Shown here in pieces: positions 5,979 through 12,210 of a stretch of 12,352 nt of DNA. A program made the translations under genes and the position numbers. The notes beneath the pieces were generated by a model, which was given only the letters and a program-made list of their open reading frames with translations, was not told the DNA's origin and ran no database searches. The DNA comes from Limnohabitans sp. (GTDB lineage: Bacteria > Pseudomonadota > Gammaproteobacteria > Burkholderiales > Burkholderiaceae_C). The DNA lies in contig JAHECM010000019.1 of NCBI GenBank assembly GCA_024641725.1, positions 1 through 12,352 on the forward strand, read 5' to 3'. Every line of letters starts with the position of its first letter. Positions within the stretch are counted from its first letter, which is position 1.

Positions 5979-8900
5979 TCACTGGCGGGTGCAGGGCAGC
6001 TTGAGGCTGAATCGGGTGCCGACACCGATTTCTGAATGGCAGTCGATCGAGCCGTCCATGCGTGTCACGATGCTGCGCACCATGGCCAGGCCCAAGCCCG
6101 TGCCCTTGCCGACCTCTTTGGTCGTGAAGAAGGGCTCGAAAATGCGCGGCAGAATTTCGGGCGGAATGCCGCTGCCGTTGTCCACCACATCAACGCACAC
6201 AAAGCCAGGTTCGGGGCAGTGGGTTTCGATGGTGATGCGGCCATCTCGGCGCTCGCCGATGGCGTGACTGCCGTTCACACACAGGTTCACCACCACTTGT
6301 TGCAAGGAGCCACTTTGCCCTTTGAGCATGACGGTGCCCGGGGTGCTGGCGTCCGGTTGCACCACGATTTCAATGCCCTTGAGGCTGGCTTGCAGCAAGG
6401 ACTGTGTTTCGTGCAGCACCGGCTCCAATTCGAACAGGGTTTGGTTCTCTTCCAGTTCGTCTTCTTTGCGCTGCTCCCGGCCTAAGCCGTTGAGTTTGAT
6501 CACGATGTCTCGTGCGCGGGTGGTGGCCTGCATGATGGCGCTCAGGTTTTTGGCGGCTTTGGACTCTTCGCCAATTTTCATTTCCACCAATTCGGCATGG
6601 TTCTGAATCACACCCAGCAAGTTGTTGAAGTCGTGCGCCACACCCGCAGCCAATTGGCCCAGCGCGTCCAGCTTTTGCGACTGCTCCATTTTTTGGACCA
6701 TGCGCAGGTTTTCGGCTTCCTTGTCCTTGATCTCCCGCATGTCCTTGATGGTCAGCACTGCGCCCGTGAGCCGGTTGTAGGGGTCCAGCAGCGGCGACGC
6801 CGTCAGCAGCACCGGAATCAACACGCCCTCAGGGTGCAAGATCAGCCACTCGATGTTGTGGGCGGACTGGATGGCATGCGCGCACAGGGCGTCAAGTTCT
6901 GGAATCAGCCACACCACCATGTGCTGGTCAGAAATGGCACCGCCAGGAATCACCAGTGTGGGCAAACGCATGATGGGGGCTGTGCCCGCGCGCCAGGCGA
7001 CGTCTACGATTTGCGGCCCGTCGGCGCCCATGTTCAGGGTTTTCCTCAGCGACTGCAGCTGTTCTGTGGTTTGCGGGGCCAGCGCCACCGTTTTGTCGCT
7101 GTTTTGCGGCGCCGGATGAATGCCCAGCAATTCGCAAGCGGTGGGCGTGGCCCATTCCAGCTGGCCTTCGTGGTTCAGGCACAACAAGGGCACGGGCAAG
7201 GCTTGCGCGGCTTCGGGTGAAGTCTGAATGTACTGAATCAAGCGCATCATCAGCTGTTGGAACTGGAAGGGCAGCCAGTGCGCAATGCCATTGCCATTTT
7301 GGGCGCCAGGGAACAGGTCGCTGATCAAGGAGTTGACCACGGCCGCCTTGTCCAAACCCAGCAATTCCAGGGCCATGGGGTTGGCACTGATCAGCATGCC
7401 TTCGCGGCTGACGCGCAGCACCCCGTCTTGCATGGCGTCCATGGTCATTTCCAACAATTGGTGTTGGGCGCGGATCTCTTTGCTTTTGTTGATCAAGCTG
7501 GACACGTCGTGCACGTTGATCACGGTTTGCTTGGGCATGCCCGATGGGTCGAGCAAGAAGGACGAGGTGATGCGCACCGGTGTATGTTCACCGTCTGCAC
7601 GGCGCAGCTGCGTGACCATCACGTCTTCTTCCAACTGCATCAATTGCTGCAGCGTGTTGGAGTTGATGACGGCCCAAGGCAAGTCGTTGTCGGTTCGGAA
7701 CAAGGTCAGCGTCATCGTCTGGCCTTCAAACTGGTGGTTGATCAGGCTGACCTCCACCGGAATTTCTTGCTGGTCTTTCTTGAGCAAAGGCAGCTGACGG
7801 CCCGCGCCAGGTCGGTGCAGGCTCTCGTCCTGCTGGGCCAAGGGCAAGATCTCGCTGTGTTTGCTGCGGTAGCGCGCAGGGATCAAATCGCCCACGCCCA
7901 AGTGGTGCAGTTCTTTGGCGCTGTAGCCGGTGATTTGCACGGCCCTGGCGTTGGCGTCCACAATGCGGCCTTCTGCGTTGACCAGCATGCAGCCGAGCAA
8001 GCTGCCAGAAATCAGTTCGCGGTAGGCGCCGGCGTCTTGCATGCCCAGTCGGGTCAGCATCTGTCCATACCCCTTGAGGATGGAGAGCAGACTGGTCTCG
8101 TCTTCTACAAACAAAACACTGCTGTGCTGTCCGATCAATTGCTCACGGGTGAAGCCGGTCAACTTCAGCAAGGCGGGATTGCAGTCTTCAATGCGGCCTT
8201 CGGGGTCGGCAATGACCAAGCCGCTGTGCATGGACGACAAGATGTCGTTGACATAGTCGATCTTGTCTTTGAGCGCAGATTGGCTGAATTGCAACTTCTC
8301 GTGGTTCATCTGCAATTGGTTGGTCAGGCGCTGGGCATCCATCAGGGACGCCATCAGCGTCTCTCGGTTCAGTGCTGACTCGATGGCCACCCCGATGGCC
8401 ACCGAGCCGGGTGTCATCAGGTCTGCCATGTGGCTGGGCAATTGGTAGCGGGATTTGAGAATCAGGGTGCCGCGGATTTGGTTTTCAAACTGCAAGGGCA
8501 CAATCACGTAATGCGGTGTGCTGTCTTGAGATGCGTTGAGCAATTCGGCCAGCAGCGCCTCAGGCATGTCCCGGTTGCGCAGCAACAATCCCGCAGGTGC
8601 GGCTTGTTGCAACTCTTTCAAACCATGGTTGAGTCGTGGCGGAAAGAGGCCGCCGTCACGGGCGTGGTGGCCATACAAGCGCAATGCCTTGCGCTGGATC
8701 ATGGAGTCATCTTCCACGCCAAAGGCGTACAGGTACAAAGCGGCCGTTTGCAACTCCAAGTAAATGCTCAGGTTTTCGCAGATCTTCCGTGACAAATCAT
8801 GGATGGCGTATTCGTTGCGCACCGTGTCGTTGATCAAAGCCAGACCCTTGTCCAACCAGAGGCGGTGTTGGTTCAAGTTTTGGTTGGCACGCAGGTTTTC

Positions 8901-9653
8901 CAGCATGACGGCAATGTTGGCTGCCATGCTCAGGTGGTCATTGGGTTGCACGCTCAAGGGGGGGTTGAGGTTGCCGTTGACGATTTCGCGGGTGACTTCC
9001 ACCAAGCGGAAGGGTTCGGCCCCCACCAGTTGGCGCAAATGGCGCGCGATGCCCAAAATACTGAACACACCCAGCCCCAGCAAAGCCAGGTTGATGAAGC
9101 CCAAAATCCAGCCTTTGACACTGGGGGGGGGGGCGGTCGAAGTTTGGCTGAGTTCGTGGAAGAACAAATGGGTTTGCGACAGCAGGGGCTCACCCCATTG
9201 TTTGTGGGTGTTTTGCAAGACCTGCTGTTGCGAAGTCGACAGCGTTCTGGATTGCGCCAGTTGCTGCATGAGCGGCTCCATGGCTTGGTGCCATTGCGCC
9301 AAAGACTCGGTGAAGTTGCGCTGCGTGGCCGAAGACACCGGATCCTCGGCCGGTGTGCCTTGCGTGATGCGCTGACCCAGGCTGCGGGCATAAAGCCATT
9401 CTTGCTGCCATTTGTCGGGTCGCTGCTGCGCTGTGGGGTCGTTCAGATCGTGGCGAATGCCCGACAACAGAACTTGAAGGTTGAACAGTGCCTCGAGTTT
9501 TTCGGCCCGTTGCTGTTGTACTTTTGCAGCGGAGCTGCCGCTTTCTTCGTAATGAAAGTAGGCTGAAATGAATAAATTCAGGCCGGCCAGTGCGATGCAA
9601 AGGCTCAAAATTTTGAGCCAAGTTCTCATCGGTAACAAAGGAAGGTTCATCAT
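5979..9653 (-). CDS. Membrane sensor histidine kinase, HAMP-like/GAF/multi-PAS/HisKA/HATPase
   Basis: A 1224-residue sensor kinase that should autophosphorylate a histidine from ATP and pass phosphate to a receiver. Order: TM1 about 11-33; a helical, Gln-rich, probably periplasmic segment 34-180; TM2 181-203; a HAMP-like linker (LVGAEPFRLVEVTREIVNGNLN, 209-230); GAF-like 280-430; coiled coil 435-465; PAS about 465-535 (SSMHSGLVIADPEGRIEDCNP), 545-655 and 730-790; weaker PAS-like segments about 815-980; HisKA with His1007 (LAAGVAHDFNNLL); HATPase with N-box Asn1127, DNGSGI (1158-1163), FEPFFTTKE and GKGTGLGL (1182-1189). No receiver or output domain is present. A stop two codons upstream limits the start to the ATG at 9653, an adjacent ATG at 9650 or Met9; no Shine-Dalgarno is visible. 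An 11-C run encodes Ala174-Pro177. The divergent receiver gene at 9805 is the likely partner. Confidence 0.94.
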   Translation of the reverse strand: MMNLPLLPMRTWLKILSLCIALAGLNLFISAYFHYEESGSSAAKVQQQRAEKLEALFNLQVLLSGIRHDLNDPTAQQRPDKWQQEWLYARSLGQRITQGTPAEDPVSSATQRNFTESLAQWHQAMEPLMQQLAQSRTLSTSQQQVLQNTHKQWGEPLLSQTHLFFHELSQTSTAPPPSVKGWILGFINLALLGLGVFSILGIARHLRQLVGAEPFRLVEVTREIVNGNLNPPLSVQPNDHLSMAANIAVMLENLRANQNLNQHRLWLDKGLALINDTVRNEYAIHDLSRKICENLSIYLELQTAALYLYAFGVEDDSMIQRKALRLYGHHARDGGLFPPRLNHGLKELQQAAPAGLLLRNRDMPEALLAELLNASQDSTPHYVIVPLQFENQIRGTLILKSRYQLPSHMADLMTPGSVAIGVAIESALNRETLMASLMDAQRLTNQLQMNHEKLQFSQSALKDKIDYVNDILSSMHSGLVIADPEGRIEDCNPALLKLTGFTREQLIGQHSSVLFVEDETSLLSILKGYGQMLTRLGMQDAGAYRELISGSLLGCMLVNAEGRIVDANARAVQITGYSAKELHHLGVGDLIPARYRSKHSEILPLAQQDESLHRPGAGRQLPLLKKDQQEIPVEVSLINHQFEGQTMTLTLFRTDNDLPWAVINSNTLQQLMQLEEDVMVTQLRRADGEHTPVRITSSFLLDPSGMPKQTVINVHDVSSLINKSKEIRAQHQLLEMTMDAMQDGVLRVSREGMLISANPMALELLGLDKAAVVNSLISDLFPGAQNGNGIAHWLPFQFQQLMMRLIQYIQTSPEAAQALPVPLLCLNHEGQLEWATPTACELLGIHPAPQNSDKTVALAPQTTEQLQSLRKTLNMGADGPQIVDVAWRAGTAPIMRLPTLVIPGGAISDQHMVVWLIPELDALCAHAIQSAHNIEWLILHPEGVLIPVLLTASPLLDPYNRLTGAVLTIKDMREIKDKEAENLRMVQKMEQSQKLDALGQLAAGVAHDFNNLLGVIQNHAELVEMKIGEESKAAKNLSAIMQATTRARDIVIKLNGLGREQRKEDELEENQTLFELEPVLHETQSLLQASLKGIEIVVQPDASTPGTVMLKGQSGSLQQVVVNLCVNGSHAIGERRDGRITIETHCPEPGFVCVDVVDNGSGIPPEILPRIFEPFFTTKEVGKGTGLGLAMVRSIVTRMDGSIDCHSEIGVGTRFSLKLPCTRQ
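9123..9133 (-). repeat. 11-base homopolymer (C11 on coding strand) in the kinase gene
   Basis: Eleven G on the + strand read as GCC CCC CCC CCC in the kinase, just before TM2. Loss of one C would move translation into a frame that stays open only to 8954, giving a protein without GAF, PAS or kinase domains. Runs this long are known slippage sites in phase-variable genes and are also error-prone in sequencing. Confidence 0.9.
9602..9619. repeat. 18-bp perfect palindrome in the 5' coding part of the kinase
   Basis: GGCTCAAAATTTTGAGCC is identical to its reverse complement. It covers the codons for about Trp12-Leu17 of the kinase, in the first membrane helix, 34 bases inside the gene and about 185 bases upstream of the divergent receiver gene. 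It may be a regulator site or an mRNA hairpin near the ribosome-loading zone; chance is possible because the protein sequence there is simple hydrophobic. Confidence 0.5.
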
Positions 9654-9667
9654 GGGCAGTCATTCAA

Positions 9668-9681
9668 GTGCCAAAAGGCAC
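9668..9681 (-). promoter_or_regulatory. Leader hairpin 1 of the kinase mRNA
   Basis: Perfect 5-bp stem GTGCC/GGCAC with an AAAA loop on the + strand (UUUU in the kinase mRNA). It ends 14 bases before the kinase ATG at 9653 and abuts a second hairpin. The 14 bases between hairpin and start (TTGAATGACTGCCC) contain no Shine-Dalgarno. Confidence 0.5.
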
Positions 9682-9701
9682 GGTGAAAGGGGTGTTTCAC
9701 C
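9682..9701 (-). promoter_or_regulatory. Leader hairpin 2 / dyad GGTGAAA-N6-TTTCACC
   Basis: GGTGAAAGGGGTGTTTCACC has perfect 7-bp arms around six bases and directly follows hairpin 1. In RNA it would be a stable stem-loop in the kinase leader. In DNA it has the geometry of a dimeric regulator site, two half-sites separated by six bases. The sequence alone does not decide which. Confidence 0.55.
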
Positions 9702-9705
9702 CACT

Positions 9706-9726
9706 CAGGCCAAATTTCCAAGCCTG
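9706..9726. repeat. Inverted repeat CAGGC-N11-GCCTG
   Basis: Five-base perfect arms at 9706-9710 and 9722-9726 flank an AT-rich loop, four bases past hairpin 2. Together with the flanking dyads it makes the divergent gap unusually dense in symmetry. Confidence 0.35.
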
Positions 9727-9731
9727 GCGAG

Positions 9732-9758
9732 TGTCATTTTTGTCATTGGCATCATTAT
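9732..9758 (+). promoter_or_regulatory. Three 9-bp direct repeats upstream of the receiver gene
   Basis: TGTCATTTT, TGTCATTGG and CATCATTAT lie head to tail with an exact 9-base period. The last copy overlaps where a -35 element would sit for the extended -10 at 9772-9780, and that -35 is poor. This arrangement fits an activator that binds direct repeats next to RNA polymerase; the regulator is unknown. Confidence 0.4.
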
Positions 9759-9759
9759 T

Positions 9760-9780
9760 TATCAAAAAATTTGATATAAC
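9760..9780 (+). promoter_or_regulatory. Receiver-gene promoter: extended -10 with overlapping inverted repeat
   Basis: TGATATAAC at 9772-9780 is an extended -10 (TG, one base, TATAAC), 24 bases before the receiver ATG at 9805. An AT-rich dyad, TATCAAA-AAA-TTTGATA (9760-9776), overlaps it, so a bound protein would control polymerase entry. The -35 position (near 9752-9757, TCATTA) is weak, suggesting reliance on an activator. Confidence 0.45.
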
Positions 9781-9793
9781 CTAACATATTAGG
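9780..9793 (+). promoter_or_regulatory. Dyad CCTAA-N4-TTAGG overlapping the ribosome-binding site
   Basis: CCTAACATATTAGG has perfect 5-base arms; its right arm shares AGG with the strong Shine-Dalgarno AGGAGA (9791-9796), 8 bases from the ATG at 9805. If transcribed, the fold could partly hide the ribosome site. Given the -10 placement, transcription probably starts inside the dyad, so a DNA-level role is also possible. Confidence 0.35.
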
Positions 9794-9804
9794 AGAAATT
9801 AAGA

Positions 9805-10179
9805 ATGACAACAATTTTGTTGGTTGACGATGAAGATTTGTTGCGCGAAGGGGTGCGCGAGATTTTGGAGATGTCTGACTACACCGTGATCGAAGCGCGC
9901 GATGGCGAGGAAGGGCTCTCGCTTTTTGCCATCAACAATGTGGATTTGGTGATCTCCGACATCGTGATGCCGAACATGGATGGCGTTGATTTCGTCAGCC
10001 GTTTGCGTGAATCGTTCCCCGATATTCCAATTTTGACCATTTCGGGCGGCAGTCGCGTGGTCAGTGCGCGTTTTGGCTTGGATTCGGCCTTGTTGTCGGG
10101 CGCCAACGCCAGCCTGACCAAGCCTTTCAACGCCAAGCAGTTGATCGAAAAAGTGCAGCAATTGCTGGCAGGCGCTTGA
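9805..10179 (+). CDS. Stand-alone CheY-like response regulator receiver
   Basis: A 124-residue single receiver domain. The acidic pocket is Asp8/Asp9 (LLVDDED), the phospho-acceptor Asp52 (VISDIVMPNMDG), the switch Ser80 (ILTISGG) and Lys106 (SLTKPF). There is no DNA-binding or enzymatic output, so it should act by protein contact or as a phosphate carrier. The beta4-alpha4 region is slightly longer than in CheY (GGSRVVSARFGLDSALLSGA). Its style (TILLVDDEDLLREGVREILE...YTVIEARDGEEGLSLF) resembles receivers usually attached to the C-terminus of HDFNN-type hybrid kinases, and the divergent kinase lacks exactly such a domain. The start is secured by AGGAG at 9791-9795. The cyclase gene follows after 28 bases, so co-transcription is likely. 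Confidence 0.94.
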   Translation: MTTILLVDDEDLLREGVREILEMSDYTVIEARDGEEGLSLFAINNVDLVISDIVMPNMDGVDFVSRLRESFPDIPILTISGGSRVVSARFGLDSALLSGANASLTKPFNAKQLIEKVQQLLAGA

Positions 10180-10207
10180 TGCGTGCTCCATTGAGGTCAG
10201 TGCGTTT

Positions 10208-11362
10208 ATGACAAGCAGTGCATTCACCGGCTTTGCGCCGTCTGAGCCAACCGCAGAGCTCGAAGCGGCCGGTGCTGATCGCCCCGGGTTTGAGAGCGCT
10301 CGGGTTTTGCTCGTGGATGACAGCCGCTTGATCCGCATGGGCTTGAGAAGGTCCTTGGAATCGATTGGCTTGCAGCACATTGTGGAAGCCAACCACGGGC
10401 GTGAAGCCATCGAAATGCTGGTTCGTGAGCCCTTTGACCTGATGCTGCTCGATATGGAAATGCCTGAAATGAACGGCATGGAAGTGCTGCAGGTTTTGCG
10501 GGACTCGCCCCACCATCCTTGGCCGCCCGTGATTGTGATCTCTGGCGGTACAGGCATCGACGACGCCGTGCGATGCATTGAGTTGGGTGCAGAAGACTAT
10601 TTGCCCAAGCCATTCAACCCCGTGCTTTTGAAAGCGCGTGTCAAAACATCGGTGGACAAAAAGCAGTTGCGCGACCAAGAAGCGTTGCGCATGCGCCAAC
10701 TCAAGCGCCAGCATGAAGCCTTGAGTCAAGAGCAGGCCAAGACAGAGCAGTTGTTGCTGAACATTTTGCCGCGCAAGATCGCACAACGGCTCAAAGCGGG
10801 CGAGGAGCATATTGCCGACGCATGCCCGAATGTGTCGGTTTTGTTTGCCGACATGGTGGGTTTCACCAAAATGTCTCGCACCATGAGCGCGAGCCAATTG
10901 GTGGAGGTGCTGGGAGATTTGTTCTCACGCTTTGACCTGATCACCGAAAAGCACGGCCTGGAAAAAATCAAGACCATCGGTGACTGCTACATGCTGGCCG
11001 GTGGTGTGCCAGAGCCGCGCGATGACCATGCGCAAGCCGTGGTAGATGCGGCCATGGACATGTGCAAGGCCTTGGAGGAGTTGCACGAACGCACCGGCGG
11101 CGCTTTGCAAATGCGCATCGGCGTGCACAGTGGACCGATCGTGGCCGGGGTCATTGGTATCCGCAAGTTCACTTACGACCTCTGGGGCGACACGGTCAAC
11201 GTGGCCAGTCGCATGGAGTCCACCGGCATGCCGGGCAAGATCCATGTCTCGATGTCCACGGCGGCCTTGATCGATGCTGAATTTGAGTTGGAAGCGCGTG
11301 GCCCCATTGAGGTGAAAAGCCTGGGCTCGGTCGAAACCTTCTTTGTGGGGCGGCGCAAGTGA
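10208..11362 (+). CDS. Response regulator fused to class III adenylate cyclase
   Basis: A 384-residue cytoplasmic protein expected to make cAMP from ATP under control of receiver phosphorylation. The N-terminal 30 residues look disordered. The receiver spans about 31-148: Asp37/Asp38, phospho-acceptor Asp82 (LLDMEMPEMNG), Ser112 and Lys134 (LPKPF). A signalling coiled coil runs 150-185, ending in LLLNILPRKIAQRLKAGE (182-199), the helix usually found just before cyclase domains. The cyclase domain spans about 207-382: metal Asp215 (FADMVGFT) and Asp259 (IGDCYM), and transition-state Asn331/Arg335 (NVASRM). Lys255 (KTIGD) and Asp324 (TYDLWGDT) are the pair that selects adenine over guanine in this family, so adenylate cyclase is favoured. 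All catalytic residues are present, which predicts an active homodimer. GAGG at 10193-10196 precedes the ATG by 11 bases. Confidence 0.95.
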   Translation: MTSSAFTGFAPSEPTAELEAAGADRPGFESARVLLVDDSRLIRMGLRRSLESIGLQHIVEANHGREAIEMLVREPFDLMLLDMEMPEMNGMEVLQVLRDSPHHPWPPVIVISGGTGIDDAVRCIELGAEDYLPKPFNPVLLKARVKTSVDKKQLRDQEALRMRQLKRQHEALSQEQAKTEQLLLNILPRKIAQRLKAGEEHIADACPNVSVLFADMVGFTKMSRTMSASQLVEVLGDLFSRFDLITEKHGLEKIKTIGDCYMLAGGVPEPRDDHAQAVVDAAMDMCKALEELHERTGGALQMRIGVHSGPIVAGVIGIRKFTYDLWGDTVNVASRMESTGMPGKIHVSMSTAALIDAEFELEARGPIEVKSLGSVETFFVGRRK

Positions 11363-11444
11363 TGTACGGCGGCTTGACTTTGGGTCGGTCTGGCAACACC
11401 ACACGGTGTGTGCTGGGCCACGGCCAAACAAAGGAGAGCCGCTG

Positions 11445-11975
11445 ATGGCGCGTCAAACCATTGTCCCTACCGGCAACGAACTTGTGATGCGCGACGACGA
11501 CTTCATTGTCTCCAAGACAGATTTGAAGGGCCGTATCACTTACGCCAACAAAGTCTTCATCGAGTACTCGGGTTTTGATGAACATGAATTTGTGGGCAAG
11601 CAGCACAACGTGATTCGCCACCCGGACATGCCCCGAGGCGTTTTCAAGTTGCTTTGGAGTCACATCGAATCCAAAAAAGAAATTTTTGCTTACGTCAAAA
11701 ATATTTGCAAAGACGGCAGTTACTACTGGGTGCTGGCCAATGTCACGCCTTCGCTGGACGATGGCGGTCAGGTGGTGGGGTACTACTCTGTGCGGCGTAA
11801 GCCCAATCCCAGAGCCGTTCGGGTGGTCAACGAGTTGTACAAGCGCATGGTTCAAGAAGAGCACAAGGCAGGCGCCCGAGATGCGGTGGAGGCTTCGATT
11901 CGCTACCTCAATGGCATCTTGGCCGAGAAAGGCATGGGTTATGAGCAATTCATCCTTGAACTTCAAGCGTCTTGA
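11445..11975 (+). CDS. Aer-like PAS-domain protein lacking a transducer module
   Basis: A 176-residue soluble protein with one PAS domain (about 20-118) of the aerotaxis-receptor type. It has the N-terminal PTGNE cap, DDFIVSKTDLKGRITYANKVFIEYSGF, the diagnostic HNVIRHPDMPRGVFKLLW (54-71), VKNICKDGSYYWVLANVTP (84-102) and a final VGYYSVRRKP strand. In Aer this PAS binds FAD and reports redox state; FAD binding here is inferred. Unlike Aer, no membrane segment, HAMP or methyl-accepting domain follows, only a helical tail (125-172: VVNELYKRMVQEEHKAGARDAVEASIRYLNGILAEKG). It could be a diffusible redox sensor that docks to a kinase, cyclase or chemoreceptor. AAGGAGA at 11431-11437, 7 bases before the ATG, fixes the start. 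It follows the cyclase after 82 bases and probably shares its transcript. Confidence 0.93.
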   Translation: MARQTIVPTGNELVMRDDDFIVSKTDLKGRITYANKVFIEYSGFDEHEFVGKQHNVIRHPDMPRGVFKLLWSHIESKKEIFAYVKNICKDGSYYWVLANVTPSLDDGGQVVGYYSVRRKPNPRAVRVVNELYKRMVQEEHKAGARDAVEASIRYLNGILAEKGMGYEQFILELQAS

Positions 11976-11982
11976 TGCGGCC

Positions 11983-12189
11983 ATGGCCACTGGCTTGAAC
12001 CGGCCCACTGGGCTGGGTTCGCGCGGATGGCGCGCTTGGCTGGCCTGGGGACTGGAAAAAAAGGTTCGGCCTCTGAATCACAGGCTCGGCAGCATGGGTC
12101 TTGACTCCAAGGAGTTGACCCTCGGTAAGGTCATGTTTCCGGGGGCGGTTTTGGCCACCCTTGGATTGACCGAGAAATTCAAAATTTGA
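11983..12189 (+). CDS. Possible 68-codon small protein, doubtful
   Basis: An open frame of 68 codons starts 7 bases after the PAS-gene stop and ends 21 bases before the CheW gene. The product begins MATGLNRPTGLGSRGWRAWLAWGLEKK, a Trp-rich, basic and possibly amphipathic helix, then GLDSKELTLGKVMFPGAVLATLGLTEKFKI. No family is recognised. No Shine-Dalgarno is visible, though re-initiation after the PAS stop is possible. It shares the reading frame of the CheW gene, with a single TGA plus seven sense codons between its end and the CheW start. It could be a small partner protein, a relic of a lost gene, or a chance frame. Confidence 0.3.
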   Translation: MATGLNRPTGLGSRGWRAWLAWGLEKKVRPLNHRLGSMGLDSKELTLGKVMFPGAVLATLGLTEKFKI

Positions 12190-12210
12190 CCCCCTATTGC
12201 GGAACTGAGC

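Noticed and set aside
7257..8378. A 373-codon open frame on the + strand opposite the sensor kinase
   Set aside because: Mirror of GC-rich kinase codons; no domain, no ribosome site, composition typical of an antisense shadow.
9190..9663. Alternative - strand start just upstream of the kinase
   Set aside because: It is in another frame and carries none of the kinase sequence; in the kinase frame a TGA lies two codons upstream of the ATG at 9653.
9682..9701. CRP/Vfr-type cAMP receptor site
   Set aside because: The GGTGA and TCACC ends are spaced by 10 bases instead of the 6 expected for TGTGA-N6-TCACA.
9732..9758. Pho box (PhoB site)
   Set aside because: The TGTCAT units resemble PhoB half-sites, but the period is 9 rather than 11 bases and the spacer differs.
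11396..11409. Hairpin ACACC-ACAC-GGTGT between the cyclase and PAS genes as a terminator
   Set aside because: Only a 5-bp stem and no T-run; the PAS gene probably shares the cyclase transcript.
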